From Protula sp. h YS-2021 (taxonomy: Eukaryota > Annelida > Polychaeta > Sabellida > Serpulidae), in NCBI GenBank assembly GCA_949752745.1, contig OX457031.1, positions 40,335,502 through 40,399,501 on the forward strand: a stretch of 64,000 nucleotides of DNA, written 5' to 3'. Below are positions 33,301-45,190 of this stretch, in pieces (positions within the stretch are counted from its first letter, which is position 1; each line of letters begins with the position of its first letter). A program made the translations under genes and the position numbers. Under the pieces are notes generated by a model. It saw only the letters and a list, made by a program, of their open reading frames with translations, was not told the DNA's origin and made no database searches.

Positions 33301-33777
33301 TGTATGAAGTTTCCCAAATACAGTGTTAAAGTTCCCTTTAAAAGCAGACCAAAATCACGGATGCGAAATGTCCACTTTTTTATTCGGATGCCCAAATGCG
33401 AGATGTCCAGATGCGAATTGTCAGATGCGAGATGTCTGGATACCATATACATTATGTAGCGTGTTGCGAAATACTTAAGAAATCTGTAGCGGAAGAATAA
33501 AGAATAAATATATAAATGTGTTTTTTTTTTCGTGTAGATAAAGTGCAGTGTGGCTCTTTTTGCAATGGCGTGTTGCAAAATATTTCCCTAATCTGTAGTT
33601 GTAGTTAAAATAAAAATTGTCTTGGAAAAAATGTAGCCAAAGAATTAAGAATAAATATAGAAAAAAAGTCTTTTTCCTGTGTAGACATTTTGCAGTGTAG
33701 TCCTTTTGAAGCGTAGTCCTTTGAAGCGTTTTCCTTCTGACAGGTAATCGAATTATATAGTACTATACCTTGAAATT

Positions 33778-34357
33778 GAATCCATGACCATTTATCTAGC
33801 GGCAATTCATCTAAATGAGGAGGGGGTGGGGTACGACAATTCATCTAAATTTTATTTTACTGCAATTTTTTAAATTCAAAGTAAGAACATTTTTAACCGA
33901 ATAAAAAGGGTTAAAAACAAAGTAAATGCGGTGACCTATACCTGAAACAGACCAGTGCTAACGCACTAATCCCCTCCCGGGTGCCATTCGATCACTAAGA
34001 TCTGGTAGTTGAGGGTGAATGTTTTGAAACCGTTGGAGAAGACCAACAACAGTTGCTCTTTTTTGACGACAGTCAGCACTCGCACTCCCGACTACTCATC
34101 TTTCAAACAAGTATGAAAAACGTAGCCGCTTTGCTATAAGATTATAAATTCGAAACTAGCAGCAATCAGCAGCTTTGTTATAATGTTGTACATTTTTGCA
34201 AATGTGAATCTTTGAAGCAGTAAAATATTGAAGTTTAAAAACTTTTTTTTCTTTTAACATCAATTAAATGAATTGTCGTACCCCACACATTTAGATGAAT
34301 TGTCGTTGGATGAATTGTCACTAGATGAATTGTCGCTAGATGAATTGTGGGGATACC
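33778..34357. mobile_element. Element E: 580-bp non-autonomous element with AATTCATCT subrepeat TIRs
   Basis: The left arm (33778-33850) is GAATCC.. then TCTAGCGGCAATTCATCT, GTGGGGTACGACAATTCATC. The right arm (34261-34357) holds five inverted copies of the AATTCATCTAGCGAC unit, including the same GTACCCCAC break, and ends GGATACC. Same end motif as element C. It has no coding region, and no target duplication was found. Confidence 0.72.
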
Positions 34358-34966
34358 CTGACATCTTATCCAAAAGCAAACAGTGAGAAGAAGACAATGT
34401 AACGCCGTGAATTGCTCATGAATGTTGCTGCCGACCGCCCACACCTCCTATCCCCCCACCCCCACCCCTATCACAGAGAGAGAAAGGGTAGCTACTTGGT
34501 CTGGAGTTTTTTAACACTCGAATTCGAACAGATTGCTCAATAAAATTTCTTAATTAGGAAACATGTTTTAGTCAAGGAAAGAATATCTCTGATTGCTGGT
34601 GTGAGGGGGGGGGGGGGGGGGTTCTGTGCACCCACCCACCTAACCAAGGCGTGAGAATGCCAACACAACTCTTCCGGGAGTTCCTGCAAAAATTGGATTT
34701 TCAGAAGCCAAATTGCACCATGGAGACTAATCTTTCCTAAGTAAACTTTGTCATTAAAGTAGTTTATTTTATGAAAAAAAAAACAGTAACTTTTTTATTT
34801 ACAGAAGTTTACTTACACAGTTCACTCACACAAGCATCCCTACTATAATCCACATGGACAGTTTTCTTTTGTAGTTTCGAATTCGTAATATTAAGATGGA
34901 GGAAAAAGGTACTGGAATTCGATAATGCGGCCTAACATACAGGTTCCATTACTAAAACCAAAAAAA
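34358..34966. other. Unannotated DNA with a 17-base G run
   Basis: G17 at 34605-34621. No gene recognised. Confidence 0.45.
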
Positions 34967-36561
34967 ACTAGACCTAATTTCGCTGCACGTAGCGAAATGA
35001 CACCCACTTGCAATGGTACAATCTATCTGGTCAAAGACACATTTTTCAGTCTTTCCACGTAATTGTCACCTTCAGAATTATTATCATGAACAATGACATC
35101 GAAGTAACTATAATGTAATCTCAAATAATCAAATTCAGTTTTCTAACCATTTTTCAGACAATGGACAACTTCCGGTTCTTGACCTTGACCTTGACGGAGG
35201 AGGTCAAGGTCACCGAGGTACCTCTTATATAACGTCATTTAGGCCCAAAGGGTCGAAAATAAGCTCAAAATCGCTCTATCTCTAACCGTTTTCGAGATAA
35301 TGGTCAACTTCCGGTTTTTGACCTTGACCTTGACAGAGGAGGTCAAGGTCACCGAGGTACCTCTCATAGAACGTCTTTTAGGACCAAAGGGTCGAAAATA
35401 AGCTCAAAATCGCCCTATCTCTAACCGTTTTCGAGATAATGGTCAACTTCCGGTTTTTGACCTTGACCTTGACGGAGGAGGTCAAGGTCACCGAGGTACC
35501 TCTTATATAACGTCTTTTAGGCCCAAAGGGTCGAAAATAAGCTCAAAATCGCTCTATCTCTAACCGTTTTCGAGATAATGGTCAACTTCCGGTTTTTGAC
35601 ATTGACCTTGACGGAGGAGGTCAAGGTCACCGAGGTACCTCTTATAATACGTCTTTTAGGCCCAAAGGGTCGAAAATAAGCTCAAAATCGCTCGACCTCT
35701 AACCGTTTGCGAGATAATGGTCAACTTCCGGTTTTTGACCTTGACCATGACGGAGGAGGTCAAGGTCACCGAGGTACCTCTTATATAACGCCTTTAGGGC
35801 CAAAGGGTCGAAAATAAGCTCAAAATCGCTCTATCTCTAACCGTTTTCGAGATAATGGTCAACTTCCGGTTTTTGACCTTGACCTTGATTGAGGAGGTCA
35901 AGGTCACCGAGGTACCTCTTATATAATGTTATTAGGCCCAAAGGGTCGAAAATCTCCAACCGTTTTCGAGATAATGGACAATTTTTCTCGAACGGAATTC
36001 AATATACAAAAGTCACATGACCTTGACCTTGACACTGAATGTCGAGATTCCATCCATGATGTTACTGCCTACTTACACCGTACACGGGTTGAAACAAGGA
36101 TTTGAGCGCTATTTCCAGCAATTTTTCGTGATGGAAGAGGTTTTTGAAAAAATATTTTGACCTTAATTTGACCTTGATCTTGAAGGTCAAGGTCAAAAAT
36201 TTTTGCGGATTTCACGACATCTTATCATCCTCTATCTCTGTGCGAAATTTCATTGTTCTCCGTCAAATAGCCTAGGAGGAGTTTTCTGGAAACCACTTGA
36301 GGTAAAAAAAACTTTGACCTCAATTTGACCTTGACCTTGAAGGTCAAGGTCAAAAAAATTTGCGGATTTCACGACATCTCATCACCCTCTATCTCTGTGC
36401 CAAATTTCATCGTCCTACGTCAAATAGCGTAGGAGGAGTTTTCTGGAAACCTCAATGACGGAAAAAAAAAACAAAACAAAAAAACAAAAAAAAAGGAAGG
36501 AATAAACGCCGGAATTCTTAGCAAACCATACCCATTTGCAAACTATGTTTGCAAGTGGGAA
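34967..36561 (+). mobile_element. Intact Helentron-like element with six 139-bp repeats
   Basis: 5' AACTAGACC, stem-loop TTTCGCTGCACGTAGCGAAA, CCCACTTGCAATGG. 3' stem-loop TTTGCAAACTATGTTTGCAA and GTGGGAA. The core has TTCCGGTT at about 35170, 35309, 35448, 35587, 35726 and 35864, that is 139-bp steps with one of 138. Then come three segments with the palindrome TTGACCTTGACC...GGTCAAGGTCAA. This is the uninterrupted reference for the split copy at 4285-7322. Confidence 0.75.
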
Positions 36562-37190
36562 CTATGCAATATCGATAAATAACATATATTCTTATATTTT
36601 TAGAAAATTTCAGCGGTTTAGGCCAAGTAAAACCATTCCAAAATGCAATATAAAGCTCAAGCACTAAAAATTTCGCAATACTTCGATCATGGCTTCTGCG
36701 TAAATCAAAATTCAGCGCTGTTATTGATTTTAATGCATATCCGATATGCAGTATGCAACCCTTATGAAAATAGTTTACACCCTCTTTCTACATTGCCCCT
36801 TCTCTTGATTTTATGCCCTGTAACTTCTCAATGTGCTTAACAAGGCATAAACGCAGGGTGGAGGTTGGGGATTTGGCTTTGAAACGATAACAACAATAAT
36901 CTATGTATAATTTTGTATATTGGGTTGCAGTATTCACTGTTGTGGCGAAAATTAATTCACATCTCAGGTGATATGTTCTTCTGAAAATCGTGGTTTGGGT
37001 TGTTTCACTATATACCCACACTGCTATATTATTAGAATGGTGAAATATTAACAAAAGGCGGTTTGTTAACGCTTAATAACACAACTACAGCACAGATTTG
37101 GGGAAAACTTTTCTCGTAAATGCAAGATTTGATACATATGCTTTATTTTTTGCGAAAATGCAACGAACTAGAAAGTGGTAAAAACGAAGG
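36562..37190. other. Upstream region of the sulfotransferase gene
   Basis: No clear TATA box or exon seen. The short open frames at 36643-36840 (plus) and 36788-37054 (minus) look like chance. Confidence 0.4.
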
Positions 37191-38306
37191 ATGGTAAATC
37201 AAAATGAATGCAAGCAAGTAAAATCAAGAAATAACAGATTCTTCACTGTCGCAGTAAGTTTTATAACAAGCTGTATGATAACCGCCATTGTTATCGGATA
37301 TTACACCAGTGACACACAGATAAAGCGAATGCAAAATCTAGTTGTCGAACGAACATTCAAAGGACTGGAGTATACCGCAGTTGGACTAGAGGATAGCGCA
37401 AAAGCACACGAGACACCTGTCTACTCGGTTCCTGTGTGTTCCTCTCAAGAAAGACTGGAACACATTAAAAAGCAATGTAGCAACAGAGCCGTGATGGCAT
37501 CCGGGAGGGACGGCCCATATAACGAACCCCGGCATAAACTTCTGGTGAACTCTGCCAAGCGTGTGGCATATTGCTACGTCCCAAAGGTTGCCAGCAGCAC
37601 ACTTAAGGCATTGATGATAGCATCCGCGAACAGTTCTGCCGCACTCGGCCAAAAAAATAGTTCCATAAGGGTTCACGAACCGGATCAAATTCACCGATTC
37701 GGTTTGGAAATGGTTCCGTTTTCTAAACATTTCTTAATAGCAAATTATTCAAAATTTGTCGTTTTACGGCATCCATTTGAAAGGCTAATTTCTGCTTATT
37801 ATGAAAAGATAATAGGTCATAATATGCCTGCCTATTTAGCCAGAGAGCGTAACATCAAAGCAAAGTTCCGTAAGCCAGGAGTGCCCATGTCCAAGCACGT
37901 GCTGTTCAGTGAGTTCATAGACTGGGTATTAGCTGGGAACCGAAACCACCACTGGTCACCCTTTGCAATGAGATGCCAATTGTGCCGCATACATTACACC
38001 CAAGTGGTGAAGCTAGAGACGTTCTCTAACGACATTCCAAATGTGTTGAATCAACTCGGATTAAATATGTCAATTCTAGAGCAACTTTCACGAAATAGAA
38101 AACATAGCCATGACAAGAAAAAGAACACATCCATTGCCGTCCAACCAAAGTTGTTGTCAGAATTCAACTCTGTTTCCAAACAAAAGCTGCTCCAGCTAAT
38201 AGAAATGTACAGACGGGATTTCGCAATGCTTGGATACGATTTCGACGTGGAAACACGTGAGGCCATCTGTCGGATACAAACTAAAGATGGCCGACATTGT
38301 TGCTAG
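37191..38306 (+). CDS. Carbohydrate sulfotransferase (CHST8-14 / HNK-1 sulfotransferase family)
   Basis: A single-exon gene for 371 residues. It would transfer sulfate from PAPS to a sugar on a glycan (chondroitin-, dermatan- or HNK-1-type) in the Golgi. Residues 17-40 form one hydrophobic anchor after a short basic tail, giving type II topology. The 5'-phosphosulfate-binding motif is YCYVPKVASSTLK at 127-139 and the 3'-phosphate-binding motif is VVLRHPFERLISAYYEK from 190. Later family features KLETF (KxE.. region) and HxxC-like FAMRCQLCRIHY are visible. Length is typical for the family and no break is seen. The ATG follows in-frame stops closely. The acceptor sugar cannot be told from the sequence. 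Such genes are expanded in molluscs. A distant AATAAA at about 38872 could end the transcript. Confidence 0.88.
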   Translation: MVNQNECKQVKSRNNRFFTVAVSFITSCMITAIVIGYYTSDTQIKRMQNLVVERTFKGLEYTAVGLEDSAKAHETPVYSVPVCSSQERLEHIKKQCSNRAVMASGRDGPYNEPRHKLLVNSAKRVAYCYVPKVASSTLKALMIASANSSAALGQKNSSIRVHEPDQIHRFGLEMVPFSKHFLIANYSKFVVLRHPFERLISAYYEKIIGHNMPAYLARERNIKAKFRKPGVPMSKHVLFSEFIDWVLAGNRNHHWSPFAMRCQLCRIHYTQVVKLETFSNDIPNVLNQLGLNMSILEQLSRNRKHSHDKKKNTSIAVQPKLLSEFNSVSKQKLLQLIEMYRRDFAMLGYDFDVETREAICRIQTKDGRHCC

Positions 38307-39205
38307 GTTATGTCATAAAGCGAACATTTTTTTTGTGTACTTAATTTCAGTGGGCTAAACGGTGAAACCTTGAAAGGTGGACCACCCCCAGGGAACTACT
38401 CCAAGAGTGACCTTTTCCGAAATGGTCCTAATTGTCGAGTTCGCACTTTACAGACCTAATTTAATTTTGTTTGTTGTGTCGTCTTTTTTCGATATGGTTC
38501 CCTGTGCGACGCGGTCCAGTCCAAGATTTCTCTGTATGCATGCAGGATTTGCATGTTAGCAAACGTTTTCAAATTTAGTCAATGCTTGGTTATATCCTTA
38601 AAGAGCCACGTATTGCAAATATTCCACTTGATCATTTAAAAAAAAACTGATTTGAAATATTTTTTTTTTTTTATAACAGAAAAAAGATATGTCTAACTTG
38701 GTTGGCTGAGTCACCCCCCCCCCCTCATGAAAAAAATTTCTCTGTAAAAATCCCCCTTGAGCCATTTTGGTAACTTCGGAAAAAGACCCTATACCGGGAA
38801 GAAATCCAGCCCCATTCTCCAAACCCCATTCTCCATAGAACTCTGTTCATTTGACGAACATTTATCAGATAAATAAAATCATGCCAGTATTTTCTCAACC
38901 TTTCAGTCATTCTGAGTACTTTCGTACATCTCGGTACTTGTCATATGTACTCCGCATTTTTGTGCAGCATGTGATTATGCTTAAATACAGTTATGTTATC
39001 ACATATTTAGGTAATTAGTCTTCATTTAAACGTACTCCGGCTTTTGTTTGGTAAATATCGTGCAGGAGCCAATTATAACACTTAAGTAATTTTCGAAGCG
39101 TTAATCCACAAATTTCAACGAAGGGCTACGTTAACTTTTCGAAGCTCTAATACGGCAGTTATCTCAGGGAAATAAGAATTCACGAAATCAAAGAATTCCT
39201 TATCT
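38307..39205. other. Downstream region of the sulfotransferase gene
   Basis: Probable 3' UTR then intergenic DNA; AATAAA at about 38872. Nothing else recognised. Confidence 0.35.
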
Positions 39206-39208
39206 ATT

Positions 39209-39330
39209 TATTAGGCCCCAACCCTTTGGATTGGGGCCTATAGGTTTGGGGTGTCCGTCCGCCTGTCTGTCCGTCCGTCTGTCTGTCCGTCATCGCTTTA
39301 TACCCCTATGGATTTTGGGGCGGTTGGGGC
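39209..39330 (+). mobile_element. Hairpin end of a transposon with GTCCGTCTGTCT repeat
   Basis: TTAGGCCCCAACC is followed by its inverse GGTTGGGGCC-like partner (stem AGGCCCCAA / TTGGGGCCT with a short loop), then GTGTCCGTCCGCCTGTCTGT repeats. The layout is the same as at 54967, 55741 and 62646, with a different stem sequence. A second GGTTGGGGCCT occurs at 39321. The other end of the element is not identified. Confidence 0.6.
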
Positions 39331-41398
39331 CTGCTTCACAAATACTTACTTGTTTAAGTCGTTTCGTAAATATTCGCTAAATCGCTAAATGAATTGAATT
39401 GTATGAGGGAATTTTCCGGGATGACAAAATATGAGGGGCGTGTCTTTTCGGCCGGTGCCAGAAAGGGATTTTTTCAGAAGGGGTTTTTTTATTTAGGGTG
39501 GGGGGAGGGGAGTTAGATTCATCTGACTGGAATAGGAAAAAAAGATTTGAATATTCAGCATACAGAGGAAATCTATCAAAATCTTTCAAACGCATTCAGT
39601 ATTTGGAGGTTAAATATCAAAATATAATGTACTTAGACCCAGTGGTGTTCATTTACTTGATGTTCATCAGGTTTCTAAACCACAACACACACACTAAAAA
39701 TTTGTCATTTTGGAATGCAGATCTGTTCTATAAGGTTTAGCAGAATTTCAGTCGTAATAAAAAATAAACAACCCAAAAAATATTTTTTCTTTTAATCTCA
39801 GGTAACTAATTTATTCCAGGGATTAAACAAATATTAAATGCTTACAATGTTCATAAATGAATCATTTTATTCCTTCGCAACCTACAAGTACGATGAACAT
39901 TCACACACAGGGGAGCCCCGGGATCGGACTACCCTGGCTTTAGGGCCACTTTTCGCCAGCCTCCAGTATGTGGTCCAAATTCCGGGATTCCCCCCTGTGC
40001 TTCGTTCAAACCGCTACCGTCCGCTTTCTGTCATTCACAGCAAACGAGAGCATGACCTATTCTTTGATTTTCCGACCAAGCCACTCTCTGCAATCTTTCC
40101 GCTTCTGGTACCGACCGTTTTCGCAAATTATCACATTTCTGTGCCGTTTTGCACCAGTTAACTCAATGTAGTTTATGACTTAATTTTTTATTATTTATCT
40201 GGTATTTCATTTGTACTAAATGTTAAAAAAAATGCTGTCCTATTAACGTAACAGATATGTGATAAATTTATTTCTTTTGTGAAAACATGTAAATAAACCA
40301 TGTGAATAAATTGCTGCTAAAGTGAATCAAATAGACAAATGGACAGGAAACATTGTACCGTGCTGTATCTTGATTTATCTACTTGTGTTGCCGCTGAAAT
40401 GCTAGACAGTTAAAAAGCTCGTAACAGTTTGCAAAACAAAGCAAAGGTTGTTTATTATTCAATTTTTGTCGAGACCCCAGGTGCTCACCCACTTACATAC
40501 TGGTTATTACGCACGTCCATGATTGTTTAATTCCCCCCCCCCCCCCCACCCCGATCCCGATAACGAAATTGATTCCCCTGTTGGACGTTATCTGACCCGA
40601 AATTTAGTGCCCTCCCTTTCTCCACATTTTTTGAGACACGCATTGTAATACATATGCTACTAAGCGCACACCACCCCCCCCCCCCCTCCACCCAACCTTC
40701 CCTCAGAGGAGGACAGGGATCGTAGCAAAAAAAGTTGATTTTAAGCTTTCTAAATCTAAATATCGACCTGTCAATAAGCTGGTTTGTACTGTCGAATATG
40801 AGATAAAATGTGCCATTTTGACTGAATTTCACGGTGACTGTGTAAAGAAATGACAGATGAAAAAGCTGAAGTTTAGCAAAAATCTGTTCACACATAATTC
40901 ATACAATTATACATTTCTAAACTTTTATATGTTTTGCAAAAGAGTTAATAATTCACATTAAAGATTTTAAACCTTTAAACTTCGTATATGATCATAACTT
41001 TGACACAGTGGAAAAGAATATGTGTACAATTAACAGGTTGAAAATTTTCGTTTCCCATTCCATAATCCCTTGAGTTTCGCAGCAAGGGTGACTGCACTGC
41101 ATTCCAATCCGCCAGGGATGGGGCGGGGAGCTAAAGATTTTAACCATGGCATGGTGTGACAGGGCAGCCGAAGATGATAAACATTTCAAGGGGTGATTCT
41201 TCCCCTGGGCGATTATTTTTTGTCAATAACATCACTGTCATAAGACGTCTTCCGTTTTATCATAAGGGTTTGGAATGTGATCTAGAGTTAGCTCCAATCT
41301 TTTCTTTTCTCTTCCAATCTAAAACTACGAAGATACTGAAAACTTCATCACTACACAACAGTGCACATGGTATTGAAACAGTCAACAAAGCTCTGACA
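39331..41398. other. Mostly unannotated DNA with C-runs
   Basis: A less AT-rich patch at 39894-40160 has an open frame on two registers but no family recognised. C15 at 40533-40547 and a C-run near 40675-40686. No gene supported. Confidence 0.4.
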
Positions 41399-43030
41399 AT
41401 ATTATTATTATTAACACATTTATATCGTGCTTACAATGGTATAACCCTAAGTGCCAGCAATATAGGTATTCTAATAAGAAATTAAAAATTAAAAAATAAA
41501 AGCAATGACTAGATAAAATTGACGTTATCACATTAATTGCATGCCAGTCTAAAAAGGTGAGTTTTAAGTAATTTTCTGAAAGCTAAAATATCACATTCTT
41601 GTCTTATTCTAACTGGTAAAGAGTTCCATAATTTGGGGGCTGCATTTTGGAACGCTCTTTCCCCGTAGCGCTGATTAGATCGACGCTCTTGGAGAAGATA
41701 CTGATCAGATCACCTCAGGCTATACGATGGAGTATAAGGTGAAAGGAGCTCTGTAATATACTCAGGTGCTGAATTGTTGAAGGCCTTATGAGTCAAAAGG
41801 GCGACTTTAAACGCAATACGTTGGTCAACCGGTAACCAATGGAGAGCCATGAGTTTATCCTTAACACTTTCTTCACTAGATGGTCTCACGATGCGTGCAG
41901 AGTGATTAAAGATGCCCTGAAACCGCTTGATCTGCGTTTTAGGGAGGTTGATTATTGCATTGTTGCAGTAATCGATGCGACTGAGCACCAGCGTATGCTC
42001 GAGTGTCTTTGCAGCATCGTCGAACGAACATCATGTATCCACCGTAGGTAGTAGTTCCACGTTCGAACAACAGAGTTTATATGTGCCTCCATTGTTAAAT
42101 GCGAGTCGGCGAGCACTCCCAAGACTCGAGCAACGTAGGAACGCTTAACAACGTCATTGTCAAGGTGTAGGCTATGGGTACTGATAAATTTCTCGTTGCG
42201 CGCCCCTGTTATAACCAAAAATTCAGTTTTGTCCTTGTTCAATTTAAGGTTATTACCGGTCATCCAGGACCCGATATCTTTGATGGCGTCAGAAACTTGA
42301 GCAAAGGCAGTGCCCTGTTCTGAGACTGAGCGTGGCTTGTAGGCGTTTTCTAGACCAAAATCATCCGCAAAAAATGATAGGTAGTCCATACGATTTTATC
42401 AGAGAACCCAATGGCTTGGTAAATTGAGAATATCCTCGTGGTCCAATTTTGGAACCTTGGTCTAGGGCGCAATCCAAGGTAATAGAATCCGAAAATGCAC
42501 TATCGACCTTAACGCGTGCACTACAATCATGAAGGTGAGATGATGTCCAATCAAGGGCCCCACCTTCGACACCAAAGGAGATAGATCTCATGATCTACGG
42601 TGTCGAAAGCGGCAGAAAGGTCGAGTAATGTGAGAAACACAGCTTGGCGGTTATCCAGTTGGAGCAAAAGGTTATTGAACAACCGAATAAGGGCGGTTTC
42701 AGTGCTATGACACTTGCAGTAAGCTGATTGATACTTTTCTTTTAATCTATGGGAGGTGAGATAGACATTTAATTGTTGGTATATTGCCTCTTCAAGGATT
42801 TTGGATATAAAGGATAAATTGGAACCGGGCGATAGTTCTTCGGAATAGTATCGAGATTTGGCTAAAAGATTGCTTGCTTGAAAGGGGCCGGAAAAGTGTC
42901 AGTAGAAATAGATAAGTTTATTATTCTGCAAATAATAGGGAGGAGTTCATCGATACTTGTTTGAGGAAGCAGGTTGGAATTGGGCCGCCATCGCAAGACT
43001 TGGGAGATGAAGACAGTATTATTTACCGAA
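41399..43030 (-). pseudogene. 5'-truncated CR1-like non-LTR retrotransposon
   Basis: Minus-strand pieces of a reverse transcriptase in several frames. Near 42830-42790 there is a RT start motif (PGSNLSF). Near 42750-42600 there are SAYCKCHSTETAL and LDLSAAFDTVDHEI. At 42591-42361 there is FGVEGGALDWTSSHL, where Trp-Phe-Arg-Ser is usual. At 42389-41952 there is FFADD, the catalytic box. At 41988-41710 there is LSRIDYCNNAI to LHWLPVDQRIAFK, and at about 41690-41540 RYGERAFQNAAPKLWNSLP. The 3' end is at 41399 with the (TAATAA)n tail typical of this group. There are many frameshifts and the endonuclease part is missing, so it is dead. Confidence 0.82.
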
Positions 43031-44537
43031 CGCTTTCCTCATATATGCCATGTCATTGTAAGCTATTTAGAAACCTGTTCATAAAATATATGCCGTCTTG
43101 AAGATCAGACGTGTTGTCAGAACCAGGCATAAATAGACAGACTGCTTCGGTACAGTCTGTCTATTTACGGCATTTAGCCGAGCGATATTTAGCTAAAATT
43201 GGCATCTACAATATTTAGTCTTAATTTATAATTGTGCTTGATATATCTCTGATTTTGTAGTAACAGTTGTTGTGGTACCGAATTGTTTGATTCTATTGCA
43301 CAACTCACTCTTGTTTGAGGAGTTTTTTTCTACGGATACGCATATAGTTTTTAAATAATTCATATAGCAACGTGATAACAAGGAAAAGTTTATGTAAGAA
43401 ACGAGATGGATAAAATATTGTTATTATAATCATTATAAAATTTAGAGTGGTTTCTTTCGAACCAAATGCGAATTCAGAGGATGAAACTACAGTGATTTGC
43501 AAACCCAATCCGAACTAAAGAATCTTTAAACCACCGCATTTGTGAGGAGTTTCACGTACAGAGTGCATTGGTTTGTGTCTCTCCCCTGAACCACAAAAGG
43601 CACAACTGTTACTAGATTTGATTATCCATTTGTACAATCTGAACCACAGTTGGCAATATTGTGAATTATTGTAGTGCAGGTAATGTTGGTTCTTCAGTAG
43701 AGAGCCTTGCCAAAGGCAGAATGTCATGTATAATATCTTCATAGAAGCTCTGCAACCCAGTTTCTTAAAGGTGAAAGAAGTGTCCGGTGAGGAAATTTAA
43801 AGTCCCAAAAGAAGTTGTGCATTTTGCTTTGCAGATACTTATTATTTTACCACCATCATATAAGAATTTGGTCTGTTGAAATTCATAGAGGGCAGCCCTC
43901 ATTGAACGAAAAGGTTTATGGTTTATATTGGTTTGAGAATTCATTAAAGTTTAGTCAGATTCTACTCGCGTCACACAAATTCTTTATGTGAACTGTACCT
44001 TTTTGGCACTACTCTCTTTCGATTATGCTAAGACTACCCATGTTGATTAGATATTGTTCCACAGAATATATTCGGAGTTTCTGGAGACAAACATTTCGCT
44101 TGCATAATCTAGCATGTTTCTGTAAAATGTTGGCTACTATGTCAAAAATAAAGTGTGGTTACACTGTACCAAGCTTGTAGCAAGCAGGAAATCACACCTA
44201 TTGGTTCAAGGTATTTGTTTTTGAGATCACTCTATCCGATGCCAGTGTAACTTCGCTGTAGTCACACAAGATTCCTGGCTATGTTTTGACACGTGACAAC
44301 TATTACCCTCCGACTCTCAACATAAAGTCATTAATAAGTGTTGTATGTTTACTTCAGGCGGTCTTCAGTTCCACATATATTCATTCAATTTTGTTGAATG
44401 TGATGTCTTGCCTCCACAGCCGCCAAAGTATCAGTAAACTTTAACAGTTCTAAAGTTTTTGTTATCAGAATTTTACAATTTGTTTGGGTATTTAGATAAT
44501 AAGGACTACTAGTAGTGAAGTGAGTTATGAGTTAAGC
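43031..44537. other. AT-rich DNA without recognisable genes
   Basis: A short palindrome (CAGACTGCTTCGG...CAGTCTGTCTATTTA) near 43130-43170 is the only structure seen. Confidence 0.4.
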
Positions 44538-45190
44538 TATCGACCGCCGCTATTGTTCTCAGTTTTCGGTGCTGTTGTTCTCGGTTAATGAGCCGTGAAG
44601 GATCCTGTTGTTTACGGGTCGCGTGAAGGACATCAAAGAATTTATTGATAAAAAAGTAACGAATATTAGTTCAATAACAAACTGTTATTATATTAAAAAG
44701 TTCGAATAGATCAAAGAAACTGTTCACTACAAGGAAATGAATGTTTTATAAGAACAAAGCATGTTTGGTGCAATCTATTTTAAAGAAACAAAGAATCTGT
44801 TCATTAAAATTAAATGAATGTTTATAATAATAATAAAGTACGTTTTCATTGAATACTTTTTCCACAGATCAAAAGTTCAGGCAGGAAATTAATACACAAG
44901 GACATGTTTGAGGAGGTGATCTATAAGAACAGGGGCCCGAACGGGGATTACTTTGAGTATGGCATCACGTGACCTCACCCCATTAACAACAGAATCCTTT
45001 ACGGCTCATTAACCAAAAACAATAACACTCCAAGCTGAGACCAATAGGAGTCCGACCAGGAATCTCACCTCGTGTTGGCTGACCTACCTATGACGTCACA
45101 TGTGACGTCGCCCCATAAACAATAGAATCTTTCATGGCTCATTAACCGACAACAATAACACCCCAAACTCAAAACAATAAGGGTCGATGT
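44538..45190. mobile_element. MITE-like element with asymmetric inverted repeats
   Basis: The left arm (44538-44625, with TTCTCGGTTAATGAGCCGTG) is inverted at 45104-45190 (CATGGCTCATTAACCGACAA). A second copy of the right arm lies at 44972-45060 in the same orientation. The outermost match is ATCGACC / GGTCGAT. No coding region. Confidence 0.6.

Larger units (their letters stand above)
29827..33444. mobile_element. Element C with CATCTCGCATCTGGA subrepeat TIRs
   Basis: The left arm (29827-29940) is GAATCC followed by repeats of GACATCTCGCATCTG and ends AAAAAGTGGGCATCTCGCAT. The right arm (33352-33444) is the inverse and ends GGATACC. Outside the arms lie TATACATT at 29819-29826 and TATACATT at 33446-33453; taken as 9 bp with one mismatch (GTATACATT / ATATACATT) this fits a MULE-type target duplication. 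No transposase of its own; element D sits inside. Confidence 0.72.
28265..33743. mobile_element. Outer element A with TIRs made of tandem subrepeats
   Basis: The left arm (28265-28425) begins ATGTCAGAAGGACTACGCTT and continues with repeats of ACTACACTGCA and ATAATGTCTACA. The right arm (about 33531-33743) is its inverse: GTGTAGACATTTTGCAGTGT, then AGTCCTTTTGAAGCGTAGTC, ending CCTTCTGACAG. No transposase of its own is seen; the interior is filled by later insertions B, C and D. No clear target duplication was found. Confidence 0.7.

Noticed and set aside
39838..40171. 107-codon frame with Pro/Arg content
   Set aside because: Two overlapping frames are open, and neither shows a known motif or splice context.
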